From the NCBI GenBank assembly GCA_020086605.1, contig JACBWW010000016.1:14859408-14923407 (forward strand): a DNA stretch of 64,000 nt. Reading direction: 5' to 3'. Source of the stretch: Lanius collurio. Its lineage: Eukaryota; Chordata; Aves; Passeriformes; Laniidae. Position numbers and translations under genes: made by a program. Of the stretch, positions 40,148 to 52,799 are shown in pieces. The notes under the pieces are model-generated. The model ran no database searches, had not been told where the DNA came from, and saw nothing but the letters and a program-made list of their open reading frames with translations. The stretch's first letter is position 1. The number at the start of each line of letters is the position of its first letter.

Positions 40148-43100
40148 CATCCCAAACATTTTTACAGCCTTCAAAATACTTTACAGATGGGGAAGAGGCA
40201 GCTCCCACAGCAGAGACGGGGTGAGAGCAACTCTTAAGCAAAGTCCATCCTGCACGTTAGCTGGGTAGCCACACCTTAGGGTCAGGGTAAATAACCACCA
40301 AGGGAGGGCAGGGGAAAGGAATCTGGGTTTATCTCCTCCCTCCTCTGAACAGGAGCTGTGTTTCAGTGGGAACCTGCCCATCTGCATTATAATGTTATAA
40401 ATAGCAATCCTTGGTATGTAAAAAATGCTCAGTAAGACAGTGAAGACTTATGCTGAAAAATGCTGGATCTAACTGTACTTCTTAATGATCATTAGTAAAA
40501 ACTTGGCAAAAGCAGAAAAGGCACACGTATGGTCCCATGTCTGGCACAGAGTTTAAAAACCCCAAATCCAGAATTTTATACAGCGTGCTTACATCTCAGT
40601 TAATGAGTCTTTTGATTCAACTGGTACACGTGTACTTAGTGCCAAAAGTACACCTTCTGGGTAGGGTAGTGTTACCTCTCCTACAGACAAATGTTTTCAG
40701 CTGGCTATAGACATAATAAGGGAGGAGAAACTGACTTTATCCATCTGAAAGTTACCATCTCCTACACATAAGAATTACCAAGGAGAAGGTATGAACTTCT
40801 ACCAGCAAGATAGAACAGGAAAAAAATTGGCAGAGAAGTGGAAGAAATATAAAGATCAAAGTACTAAGTGAGTGATGTGGATGTTAATTTGAACACAGAA
40901 ATGTTGTTTAGATTTATAGGATGACTAAGATGTGTTTTCAGGGATCTCAGAATTAATCAGAGGCTTATTCATGCAAAGCAGTGGTATGCATGGGACCCTG
41001 CATCAGCAACTCTGCTTCTCACAGTTTCTTTTTTAATGTTTCAGGAAGCCAATTAAAAAAACACAATTATAAGCAATCTGGTTATGTCACTGCATTTCCT
41101 GGATGGTAAATCAGTAAAATGAGGCTTGGACTTTGTATAATTGTGCCCACAGATGTCTCCCTGAGGAACTGAAATGTACATGGAAAAGATACATGGGGTT
41201 TTGTTTGGGTTCATTTGGAATGAAAAAGCACAGCCCTACTGCAAAGCATGTTTGTGACACTGGGAAAAGAATAAATGTGGTTGTTGCCATCTGGCTCTTT
41301 CAAAATGATCCCTTCAGAGATCTGTCTCTGCCCATTTATACCATACCCATTGTCATCATATCTGACCATCCTGTGAGACAGCACTCTGGGCAAGCTGCAT
41401 GTAGGATGATGTTCTGAAAATTATGGAGATGGCTCTCAGCGAAAATCAGAATAGCAAATTTAATGAATGAAATATGTAGTTTATACCAATTGAGAATCTG
41501 CCCTCACGGATTAATCACCTGTTCTTAAAAGATTTTAGAAATACTCTGGTCATGGCTCTGAGTGTGCTCATCCTGCCTCAGAGACTGGGGATAAGGGAAA
41601 ATGGCTTCTTGCTTTCATCTTCTGATGAGCATTTCAGTGTCTGTACAGACCTATCTCTTTCACACCTGTGTTCATGGACCCTCTCCAAGTGTATCACACA
41701 CAAACAGACCCTGAGTCAGAAAAGTTTATACCTTCATCTCTGAAATTCTCTATAAGGAGCAAGGCTAAGAGGAGCACAGAAGGGCACTGAAGAGAGAGCA
41801 ACAAAAGATAAATCAAATACAACTACTGTAAGCTAACAGTGAGGTAGGCAGGCAGTGCTCGCTATTTCATATGCAATATTCAGGAACACAAACAGAATAT
41901 TGTGCCCTTCCCCTTTATAGAGTCATCTGTCCTTATTTTTTAAGGTAATAACTGCCCAACAGGCCCCACCAAAATTCATTTTCTGATTAAAAGCATTGTG
42001 GGCATCCACTCAAGGAACAGGGTTAATACCATGTGATTAGGCATCCATTCACACCATTCAAATATTAATTATTCACAGTAAAAATCTATGAGGAAGTCAC
42101 AGAAATATTAATATCTTAACAACAAAGGTGTTAATAAAAGACACCTAATTTGTGGGAGGGATCTCTTTTCAAGAATTCAAAGTAGCCACATTCAGCCAAT
42201 GAGTTGCTCCTTTCCTAATTTCATATCTCACTCAAATGAGATAAACTGTTCAAAACATTTGACCAGCCAAGAGGAAAATCCAAAATAAAGTCCATAGAAT
42301 TTCTTGGTACAGAAGAAGACATGCTGTAAGTTTCAAACTGTACCATTAAGACTTACAAAACACCTCCAAACCTGACAAAATCTTTAAAACTAAAAATTAG
42401 TTCAGAAATTCTGTTTTCTTATCAAAACCAGTCTAATAGATGGCAGGGAACACAGACAGTTGCATCACTTACATACTTCTCCACAACTCCCTAAAAGAGA
42501 GTCTCCTATCTTTTAACTGTTCAATGATTTCTGAAAGCTTTCAAACTGGTTTTCCATCCAATATCACAGATCTAGCATTACTGCTCCTTGGGCATGTAAA
42601 GACCCCATAAAAATTGCTAGGTGTTCAGATATGAAGGAGCATCTGCAGCAATCCCATATGTGTGGCTTAGTCCTGCTCCTGTTTAACTCCCCTGAGAGCA
42701 GCAGGGGTAGTTCTGTGCTGCTTTAAGTTCCCACACATGCCCTAATCCCTGCTTGCTGCTGGCCCAGCACCATGATCAGTTGCTCTGGCAAAACACTGCT
42801 GTGGAAAGCCTTACAAAGATACAGGAAGTTGGAAGGACCAGTGGGAATGCAAACATCCAAATTTTGTAATCTCACTGGACCCTTCCTTGACTCCACCTCA
42901 CTGCAGATGGTCTGATTCTGATGCACTACTTAGTGTAAAAAGGTATGAAATTTGAATCAAAATCAGTCGTAAGATTCACTCATAGTGGCAAATCCACTCA
43001 ACCATATTTGAAGTAGGAAGTATTCCTAATTGATCTGCCAGGATTTTCACACTAACCACAGCTGCCAAGAAAAAACCAAAACAAAGCAACCCAGTACAGA

Positions 43101-43777
43101 GGGTATGAAATAAGATAACAGTGACAACTTTTACAGGTGATCACCAGGTTAATGTTAAAATATTCACAGGAGCTACTCTTGCAAAGGCTGTGAAATGGGA
43201 ATATTTATCTGAGCCTGAATACATACTACCCAGTAAGTCTCTAGTGTACTCATTTTTCTTCAGCATTTTGCTGTGAATAACTCCCCTAGAGAGGCCTGGC
43301 AGTTGATTCTTTCACTACTTTTCAGTCACCTCTTAGAAGAGTTTCTACTTTTCAGTCTTTAGGGATCACTTTTATATCTTTCTTCTAATCACATCTAGCT
43401 CCTTTGCTGGAGGTTGATTTTTCTATCACATTTTTTCTTCAAGAAAAAAATATAATTTTTCCAACTACAACCTTTTCTTCCTTTCTCTTCAAGTCACACA
43501 ATTATTGTTCTGCAGCTCCCTCTAAAAAACCCCTTCTATTTTATATAATTACTCACAGATCAAAATAGCAAAGAATGTCTTTCCCAGCTTTTTAGTGTTT
43601 CTGATAACAGTATAATGAGAAAAGGCTCTGTGCTTCGCCTGTATCCTAGCTGGATATTACTTGCATTTTAGATCTTGACAAACTGGAGTTTGAAATTAAT
43701 TTTCATGAATATTTATTGTAAAAAGAGGACACATTTGAAAGGATAACATTTAGATTCTCTTACAGTGCAATCGACCA

Positions 43778-43850
43778 ACTTGCAGACAGAAGAAGAGAGG
43801 CTCACAAAGAAATGACCTAAGATCCCTGTAGGATTCAAAATTCAGGCCAG
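43778..43850 (+). mobile_element. Possible MIR-type SINE fragment
   Basis: A short stretch, TTGCAGACAGAAGAAGAGAGGCTCACAAAGAAATGACCTAAGATCC, can be aligned with the MIR 3' half (TTACAGATGAGGAAACTGAGGCTCAGAGAG...TGACTTGCCTAAGGTC). Only one block is preserved, so chance is possible. Confidence 0.42.
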
Positions 43851-46800
43851 ATCATCCATTTTTCTTCAATGGAGCAATGCTGATGTACTCCCACACACAA
43901 TATGACCTTGTTCTCTGTGGTACTTTTGCACCCAGTGCTTCTTTTTAACAGGTTTGCCTTTGTCTGATTCAAAGATTTTTTTTTATTTTATTTTTTTTAT
44001 TTCTGATGCATCTCCTGCAGAAGCATAATAATTCCTGGAAACTCTTCCAGAGATGAATGTGCTGAAATTTCACTGTGTAGGGGCAAAACATTATATTACA
44101 TAATATTGAATTCCAGTCTTATAGCAGAGATTTTCACCTGGAGATATTAGAGCCCTCAAAATGTAATATTCCAACTTCTATATTCAAGCATCAAGTATTT
44201 AACTGTCAAATAAATGCACTTTCAGGTGGACAACTCAGGAACTTCAGTGATATCTGAAGCTCATCAGACAATTCTCAGGTTTTTTTCCCCCTTGATTTCT
44301 TGGGTAAGTATTTCAAGCTAGACTGCACCTGTGTATGAGCAGCAGTCCTAAAGCAAAGCAGTGCATGCATCCCACATGCTCAGATAAAATATCTTCACAG
44401 GTTTATTGTCCAGCCTTCTGCATTAACAGATGTGAGTGACACACAAACTCCAGAAATTAATAAGATCCTTTCATGCATGAGTCTATGGGAAATCTTCATT
44501 AACATTGAAGTTGAAGCCCTAAAGAGATGACTGGACATTTTTGCATGGCATCCTCCTGGCCCCCTGCCAAATGGCCTTTTATTAGCATTGGCACTGAGGT
44601 GTTCTTTACGTAATCAGTTTACCACAGCACAAGTGCTTGTAGGAGAGGGCTGCACTCACATTAGAACATATTTTCTGACATTGTGTGCTCTTCATTAACT
44701 TTTAAACATTTAACTAATTAGATTTCACTTTGTGAAATGGACACTAAGTAGGATGGCTTTTATCCTGGCTCCTACTCAGTGAAAAATTATGGGAATTTGA
44801 GCAGCAAATGTTAATCGAATATACAGCAGTAGCTGAGTTCTGCTGCTGCCCTTCTCGAGACTGAAGGCTGCCATTATTGTTTCATTCCTCTGACCTCTTA
44901 TAAGGGCACCACAGAAAGGTCAGGCTGCTCTTTTCTTTCCTCTCCTCCACATTAGCTGGTAGTCCGGACCTCTCCAAATCTCTTCCCATAGTTTTCTGTT
45001 ACACAATGTCTCCCTGCATTTGCTTCTATCCTTGCCTCTGATTTATTGTTCTAGTATTAATACATAAAATACAGGCACCTCCAGTTCTCCAGGTACCAAG
45101 ACAACCTCTTAAAAAACAAATGACTGACACCTGGCATATGATCAAATAAGAATAAGAAAGACATGTAAAATAAAATGTGATAAAACCCTCTGACCATTTC
45201 ACCAAAATTCGCTTGCTGCTTCCCCTCATCCCATTTGTGTCTGTGACCAAAGGGGAAACTAGCAATCTGCCTCACAACTGGTCCTGAAAGTTAGCAAAGA
45301 TGTCCACAGGAATAGTAAATCACTGCCTCTTGTCTTCCCACTTATTTTTGTGTAACCCTAATGTCCCAATGCAAACAAAGCTCATATGATCATAGACACA
45401 CCGCTTGTGTGCATGTCTGTCTACCTCCATTAGGTAACTTTGGATTTCACAGGGTAATTTAAAACTAATTTCACAGAAAAACAAAGGTCTCAAATACAGG
45501 CATGAGTTTCATGAAGCTCAGCAGCCAGATAAAAGAAGAGAGCCCCTACTAGAACTTTAAATGAAGGAAAGGCAGGATCAGGTTAAATTGTCTCTTTTTT
45601 GTTCAGTTTGCTCAAAGGGAGGAAGCAGCAAACAGTGAGTGGGTACACATTTATTATCCAGACCAGAAGTCTACACATAACTTAAAACCAGCCAAAGTTT
45701 GTTTTCTTTGGACCACCAGACAGGAGGGAAGGTGGCAGAGAACATGAGAAGGAGCTCTGAAGCCACCTTCAGTTACCACAGTAGAAAATCTCTCTGGGAA
45801 TAGGCGTGGGATAGGCAAGAGAGCCACAGAGGCAACATGGAAAGAGACAGAGGACATAGGGATACCACAGTGTATGGAGGTTTTTAAGGGACATGGGCAA
45901 TGTGGAGCAAAATCAATGGAGAAATGCAGACTATTAAGGACAAATCCATTGCAAACCAGACCTCATTACTCCCAGAACTAGTAATAGGACTATGGCTTAT
46001 GTCCCTTCACTGAAAATAAGTAGAGCATCCATATCAGACACAGCTTCTTCTAAGGATTCACTCAGATTTTTTAGCTTTCTAGATCAAAGAAAAAGTGTCA
46101 AATGAATCTGGGAGACAATGGCATGAACGGCCTTATGGGGTAACAAGAAACTTCAGCTCTCATTGATATCACTGAAATGAGATCAATAAATGCAGTCACA
46201 TAACCTTCAAAAGCTCAGGCAATTCTAGTTAATTCATTATAAATTAATGTATCAGCACTTGCTCTGTTCAGGTGTCAACATTTTTAGATTGAGATAATAT
46301 ACTGGTAAAAAACTTTACTGTGTTATCTTTCCAAATAGCTTGACTACAATATTCATGCTGTTCCCTGAATTTGTAGGGTTTCCAGAGAACCCCTGGCCAG
46401 GCCAAATACAGGCATTTGTAAAATTGTCCATAGAAACCTCTCCATATGGAATCAGGCTGATCCTCAACAGCAAAGCCACTGATTTTATTAATTCAAACAT
46501 TTTCTTATTAAGAGATTTTAGTACTCTCATTAACATTAACAGCACAAGAGCAATACCTTGTTAAGAGGAAATACAGTAGTGGAAGAAAGAATGCTCCAGA
46601 GAGAAAGGTTTTCATGAGGCTTAAAGATCTTTGGCACAGGCTACAAATGAGACTTCTGTGTCTCAGAAAAGTTACCCCTCTGCCCACAGGAGAAATATGC
46701 CTGACTCTAAGTCAATTAAATATTGCCCCCAGGCTTAATTTCTATAGCCAGTAAGCTGGATCTTAACTATTCCTTATACATTACAAATTATGAATGTACG

Positions 46801-49263
46801 AATTCTTCATAACTTGGATGCGAATAGCTCTGCTTTGGAAAATCCAAAGCAAACATAATATATGGATTTCCCAACATCTGACTACAACTGGCAAATTTGT
46901 TTGGCAGAAATAAGTAAATTTGGAATAAAATTCAGGAAAAATGATAGATTCCTTACTTGTTCATCTCCCAGTTGGCATGCATTATCAAGCAAAACATTAT
47001 TGAGTTAAATTATGCAAGCAAATTTGAATCACCAAAGTCAGAAGACAAGCCTAATCTATCCTGAATTATCTTTTTGTTCCCAGAAGTTTTAAACCTTTAA
47101 TACTGAGAAAAAAAAAGTAAACCAAACAGCTGGTATACTGGAGCCTGATGGCATCTGATCTAGTGCCTGTTGTGCCCCCTCAAACACGACTCTAGGCATA
47201 CTCAAAGGTGGGGCATGGGAGGAATAAAACTGATTCTTTCATATATTCATAGCTAATACATTTTATCAAGGTAGCATGTAGATTGATCATGGGAAGGGAC
47301 ATTAAATACTTGGTTACTTGTCACACTGGAGCCTTCAACTGTTTGAAACAGTAGATTGTTTTCAGACAGTTGCTGCTGTTCAATTATGCATTTTTGTTTT
47401 GTGATGCATATAATCAGTCACCATATTCACAAATGCAAGATTTCCCAGTGGGACAAGTTTTAAAGATAGAACTTTTATTGCTTTCCTGCCTTGTCAAAAT
47501 GGCAGCAAGCAACACATACTTTCAGTAACAAATATCTTAGGAAATATCCTAAGACAGCAATCCAGTGTTCCAGACAGAAAACTTTTTTGGGGGGCTATCA
47601 AATTCAAGAGCAAAAGGGTATCACATGTGTCAAAAAAACACTTATGCAAAATAATGAACCTTAGGTTCTGTTGTTCACACATGATCAACCATTTTGGTGA
47701 CCAAAACAGAAACAAAAACCTGTAACCAGGGCTGAAAACTCTCCTCCAAGTAGGAAAAGAATCTGTTCCCAGTCAGGAGGAATGGGCAGTGTTGCATTTG
47801 TCCTTTGTGGTACCTGCATATCCCAGCCTGTGACAGCCCATCAGCACCAGCTGCAGACACAGCAATGGTCACACACCTCCTCTGGGAAACAGCTGACCTT
47901 GGCACCTGCACACACCTTCTTTTGACCCACACAAATCCTTTCAATTTTATATTAAATAAAAAGGAGACATGTACAGGAATTCCCCTTAGAATTGCCCCAT
48001 ATATGTCACCAGGAGCTTAGATTCTTTTGACATATTAAAACCAGAATTACACTGAGTCACTGAGAGCTTGAAACATAATTCTTGATCTGGAGATGCACAG
48101 TGATGGAGGCCCAGCCTGTTTAGGAATGCAAGTGCAAATCATGGGCTCTTAACTTGCTGGATGCAGTCAAAATAGTATCTAAGATTTCAATTTAAGGGAA
48201 AAGAATACCAAAATGCAGATCCAAGCTTTATCTGTACATTCCCCTCTATTAATACTGTGTGGGGACATTCCCACAGGATGAGGAGCATGTCAAAGATGGG
48301 CTATCTTTGCTTATGCATCATTGCCCAGAGGAGAGGAATATCAACACAGTTTTTGTATTTCAAATCTTTGTTTTGTTTAACATCAAAGTTACTACTAGAG
48401 CCCCATTGTGAGAATCAAGATGTCATTACTCTGTGTGCTGAACAGAGAGTTGATGAACAGCCAAATTCTGGCCTGAAGATTTTTCCCTTCCCAGAGAAGA
48501 TATATGTAGCCAACGCTAACAGTAACATTTCATGCAATTCTCTTTGATTAGAAAAGTGCTCAGAAAACAGTCTATTAAACCTGAATGAAAGGTCAAGTCT
48601 CCATTTGTGTAATTATATTGTTTTCAAGAGAGATCACAGAGAACTATGGCAACATATTGTGGATTAGTATCTGCCACCATATGGCACTTCAAAATGACAA
48701 ATAGAAACAATGCATATACTTTGTTAAAGAAGCAAATTGTAACCCATTTTAAAAACTGTTTTACAAAATCAACCCTAGATATTAAAGACTAGAAACTTGG
48801 GGATATTCTCTTCTATTGCTGTTCAGATAGAGAAATATATGAGACCAAGTCCTGGGAAATTATTTTTTAATTTCTGATTATTTTAGATTATTTTCATTTG
48901 TACTAGCTAAGAAATGTTCATAGTATCTCTATGCCTAAGGAAACATTTGAGTTGATTATATACATGCTTAAAAGCCAAGCAAAGACACCCAAGTACAAAG
49001 GTTTTGTAGTGAGCTGTGTTAAAATAACATGAAAAAAAACCCCGTGGAATTTAAATGGGACAGAGTTTTCATATTAGGACTGCTGACAGAAACAAAACCA
49101 AACAAGTTGTTCCTCCTCACTGCTTCCCCTTCCTACAGATCATAAGATATTCTCAAAAATTAAGTATACAAAAAGAGGGGAAAAAATTATATTTTTACCT
49201 CCTTCTTTTGAACTGCTGAAATATACAGACATCTGTTCCGAGGTTTTGTCGCAAGACGAACAG
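43851..49263. other. 5 kb of non-coding DNA left of the CpG island
   Basis: No gene or recognisable repeat. If the CpG island fires leftwards (minus strand), exons of its transcript would lie here, but I see no open frame with splice sites that would pick one out. Confidence 0.6.
43976..44002 (+). repeat. T-rich low-complexity tract
   Basis: T-rich sequence (T9 A T4 A T8 A T3 type). Similar plain T runs of 10-14 bases lie at 7088-7099, 8135-8146, 9458-9471 and 20200-20209. None has a recognisable retroposon body beside it. Confidence 0.65.
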
Positions 49264-49316
49264 CGGGGGTTTGGGGGTTGGGGTTATTTGTTTGTTTTTT
49301 GTTTGTTTTCTTTTTA
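49264..49316. repeat. G-rich then GTTT-rich low-complexity edge of the CpG island
   Basis: Three G runs (5, 5 and 4) separated by T2-3 are followed by a GTTTGTTTTTTGTTTG stretch. It is simple sequence at the boundary between AT-rich flank and CpG island. Only three G runs are present, so a stable quadruplex by the usual rule is not predicted. Confidence 0.6.
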
Positions 49317-49370
49317 AAGAGAGTTCTCAAAAGGACCAAGTCTTCAGGGGAAAAAACTCGAACCAGCAAA

Positions 49371-49845
49371 CCCTTGCGCAGCGGGACAGGGCGGAGCGCC
49401 CCGGCTGGGGCGGGCCGAGGGCGGGCAGGCCCGGCACGGGGGCCCGGCCCTGCCCTGCCCGGGATAGCCCTCCCAGGGCAACGGGGCGGCCCCGGGCCGG
49501 CCCCGCTCCCTCGGAGCGCTGGGTGCAGGTGCCTGGAAGGGCTTTCTGGAGCAGCCATCCCCGAGGCTGTAGCGCACTCGCCGCAGCCCCCGGGCACCGC
49601 CGGGCCCAGGGCTGTGCCCGCCACAAGGGCCTGCCCTGCTGCCGGGGCCCCCTCGGCTCCGTGGGCAGCCCCGCTCTCCCTCCAGGGCAGGGCCCTGCCC
49701 ACGGCGCTCTGACCGGCCCGGGGCAGCCAGCGTGGGGCAGCCGCCTCCCAGCTCAGCCCTCGCTGCTCCAGCGTCCCCGCAGGGAGCGGGATGAAGTACC
49801 GGAGACAGACACACTTCCCCCGAACAAACCAAACCGAGCCGTTCT
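49371..49845. promoter_or_regulatory. Orphan CpG island, candidate promoter or first exon
   Basis: GC content jumps here to roughly three-quarters, against about 35-40% on both sides, and falls again within tens of bases. I count about 45 CpG dinucleotides in about 475 bases, an observed/expected ratio near 0.7, which meets the usual CpG island criteria. GC boxes are present (GGGGCGGGCC at 49407-49416, GGGCGG at 49389-49394) and there is no TATA box. This architecture is typical of broad promoters of housekeeping, developmental or long non-coding RNA genes. Open frames cross the island on both strands (minus 49187-49972, 261 codons; plus 49271-49876, 201 codons), but GC-rich DNA is stop-poor, and their Ala/Gly/Pro/Arg composition is what random GC-rich sequence gives. 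A donor-like AGGAG/GTAAAA occurs on the minus strand at 49198-49199. Direction of transcription is undecided. Confidence 0.78.
49407..49425 (+). promoter_or_regulatory. G-quadruplex motif overlapping an Sp1-type GC box
   Basis: Four runs of three or more G (49407-49410, 49412-49414, 49419-49421, 49423-49425) are separated by loops of 1, 4 and 1 bases. This satisfies the standard quadruplex pattern. Its first ten bases, GGGGCGGGCC, are also a good Sp1/KLF GC box. It lies near the left edge of the CpG island. Confidence 0.6.
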
Positions 49846-52641
49846 GATCAAAAACCTGTGGGAACGAACCGTGTGAACACTCACGCAGCCTCTCCCCTAC
49901 CTTATCATTCCAATTACATTCTCCTAATCTACAAAATTGAAAGGTAATGAGCAGTTTTTCCTTAAACCACATTAAATAACACTGTCAAAATGCAAATTTA
50001 TTCATTAAGTATAAATGAGTGTGTTAAATATTCATGAATTGTTGCTTGCAGTATATAATTAATCCCATGGTCTGTGTGTCCAAAAGCATTTAGGAAATAG
50101 AGTTGAGAAGACGGTACTGTAGAATGATAACATTTAAAGCATGTTTTTAAACGCAAAGGTCACCAGCCCTTTGGATTCTAAACTATTACCAGTGCTTATA
50201 ATTCATTGTAATACCTCTTCAGCATGTACACAAGCTTTCATGATTCAAGGTTTGTATCCTCAACACTTGCTGTCTAATAATCTATTCAAGAAAAGAAATA
50301 CTTGAGAGCGGAAGGTGCTGTTAAATTATCCCATTCACTACTGATGCACTCAAATTAATACAGTACTTTCCACATTTTAAAACTCCCAAGGACTGCAAGG
50401 CTGCCCTTGAAAAATGATGCAGTTTGACTCCCTGTTCCTCTTTTTTCTGGGAGGAAAATAAAAAAAGTGAATTTTGACACTTGAACCATCACTAAAGCTC
50501 GTTGCCATTTCAAGTATCATGAAAGATAAAACAAAGGCTTCACACCAGAAAAAGGCTGGCCTCTTCTTTCTCTGTGCTTTATAGTCATTTGCAGATATGA
50601 AGGAAACTGCCTGAATCCTGTACTAAGTTTAAAGTAAGTGCTCCCATTGATACCAGTGAGAAGTACAGTACATAAAACGCTGGAATTTTAGGTCTCAATG
50701 TCCTTAGTTTAAATATTCACTCTTTTCTCTGCCCTTCTTAAATTCCCACTGCTTCTTTTCGTGTAACCAAAACTGCTTTCAGAACCTCTCTGTCAGTCTG
50801 CTTCGTATGTTTTTGGGGAAGAATCTTTGAGGTGCTGATGAAAAGAACTGATCTTTTTCAATACAGCATGAAGAAATAACACAAAATAAAATCATTATAG
50901 TGTTCCCAGTAATTCCCTTCATGATCACTCGACGTTCTCAAGGTGCTTACTGCATACAGCTTTCAGCCAGTTGCGCAAGTTACAGACTCTGCTGTCTCCC
51001 CTTCCACAACACTTGTGGAAAAATAGTTCATGACAGTGACTTGATCTGTGATATTTTAGTGTATGACATTTTTACCATGCCATTTTGTGTGTTTAGGTGA
51101 GCATGTTAATTAATCAACAATATACCACGTGATTCACATTTCCAAGTAACTCAACCTGTTGTTCACAGCACAGGCCACAGAAACCAGGAGCTGCAAGGCT
51201 CCAACAGATTTTTTGCATGTTTTTCCTTGCAAAAATGTAACAAGTGGTTTGGCATTTGTATGCAGACAAGTTTTGTTCATTCAACAATCTCTGCATGGTG
51301 TGGGGCTTGTACTGTACCATGTGGTTTTATCCTGCAAAATTAGGCGCTGGAAGATTTTTAGTTTCTATACAGTATCTTCAGGGGAAGCATTTGCTTAGCT
51401 CCCTTCCTAGTTCTGCAGAACTATTACACAGGGCAAGGCTGCAATCAGACTTTTTACCAGGTGACCTCACCATACATCAAGTGTCTTCCACCTATCAGGT
51501 CACTAAGATGATGAAGCAATGCAACTTGTAGTGTGTCAGAACAATGAACTGAGCTTCTTTTCTGAAGTGCTGACAAAAAAAAGGCAATGTGAGACCAAAT
51601 TGATTTGATTGACCTTATTTTAAGGCCTGTGCAGAAGGGCTGGATGATCTCTGAGGCACTAGTTAAAGAGGTAAGCCATCAAACCCCAAGGCCGGCTGCA
51701 ATCCAAGCACTGTTGACAGTCAGTTTACAAGACATTTGTGATAAGTGCTTTTGTTGTAATTAAAAAGCTGTGCAAGTCTACCCAGTTGTGTTGTAACCAG
51801 TACCTTATCTCCTGCACCAAAATGAGGACAGACCTCACCTGTCAAAGACAATTAATTTAGATATCTCTCCTCTGGACAGGAGAAGAGTTAATCAGAAATT
51901 CTCTGGTAGAATGTTTTCCTTTTGCCAATGAAGAATGCTAGCTGATTGTAATTTAAATCTCCCATACAAAGATGCAGGCTTTGATCAATCTTATGACAAA
52001 ACAAGCCAAATCTTAATGTTTCATTTTTTGACAGTTCCTTTGCTCACTTTACACATAGTCTCAGAACCCAGACTCCCTAGTTCCCAAATTCTGCCAGTCC
52101 TGAGGAGAGATGGGAGCTGCTAGCCCAGGGACTGAGCAGCCCACAGAGGTCTGGTTACTCTGTGCAACAATAAACAGAAGGGTCCAAGCAGATGCATCAA
52201 CACAGCTACACTTTCATTTGGAAATAGGCAGCTTCCCTCCATCTCCAAGTCACCCCCATCCAAATTTCAGAATTCTCCAGAGGCAGAAGTGTTTTTCAAA
52301 AAAGGACAGTTAGGGATCACGTGTTGCCCAACCAATCCAGGGGAAAGGCTGGAGATAAAAGACGACTGGAAAGACTGAATGCATCAGTGACTGCTGCATA
52401 GGGACTGTCTCACAGATGTTAGACAAGGTCAGGGAACCCTGACCATTGCTTAAAAAGAGAACATCTGTGTGATCCTCCAGGATTCCTGGAGGAAGACAGG
52501 AAAAAAAGATTCTGAACATGGAGCATGTGTCTTTTGATGCAGGTGAAAGGACGGCACCATTTAGGTGGTCTCTTGTTCTGTAGAAAGGCAAACAGCCTGC
52601 TAGGAAAGAAGCTAAAAATAAGTCCTAAAAGAGGAATTGAC
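49846..52641. other. 2.8 kb of non-coding DNA right of the CpG island
   Basis: AT-rich at once after the island. An octamer-type ATGCAAAT lies at 49990-49997 and a donor-like AAAG/GTAATG at about 49940. Both are common by chance in this composition. No coding exon is recognised. Confidence 0.6.
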
Positions 52642-52662
52642 AAAAAAAAAAAAAAAAAAAAA
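52642..52662 (+). repeat. A21 homopolymer
   Basis: Twenty-one consecutive A residues lie about 150 bases before the first recognisable endonuclease block of the L3-type LINE. It may be the tail of an unrecognised retroposed segment on its left or simple slippage. A run this long is unlikely to have survived unchanged since the LINE inserted. Confidence 0.85.
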
Positions 52663-52799
52663 GCCAAATCCAACAAAAAAGCCCTAGTCTTTCAGGATGA
52701 AATTAAGCTGGCAAAACCAAAATTCATGAAGAATGTAAAAGTATTTTCTACAAAACAATACCAGGTAGTCTGGGTAAAAAATGAAAGGAATTAAAATTA

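Larger units (their letters stand above)
34786..43777. other. 9 kb of non-coding DNA
   Basis: A cluster of overlapping open frames on both strands at 34924-35440 reflects a stop-poor, slightly GC-richer stretch rather than a gene: frames are open in three registers with unrelated compositions. The C11-A6 and GAG tracts are listed separately. No exon or RNA gene is supported. Confidence 0.62.

Noticed and set aside
39895..40155. Minus-strand frame beginning with a Leu-rich, signal-peptide-like stretch followed by a donor-like ACG/GTGAGT
   Set aside because: The frame starts at TTG with no ATG ahead of the Leu run, and the Leu codons are simply the CTC reading of a GAG microsatellite.
49264..49284. 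Telomere-like G-rich run (GGGGGTTTGGGGGTTGGGGTTA)
   Set aside because: Not the vertebrate TTAGGG repeat, only three G runs, and no tandem array. It is simple sequence at a composition boundary.
49990..49997. POU octamer ATGCAAAT right of the CpG island
   Set aside because: Octamers and their complements recur several times in this AT-rich window at about the rate expected by chance.
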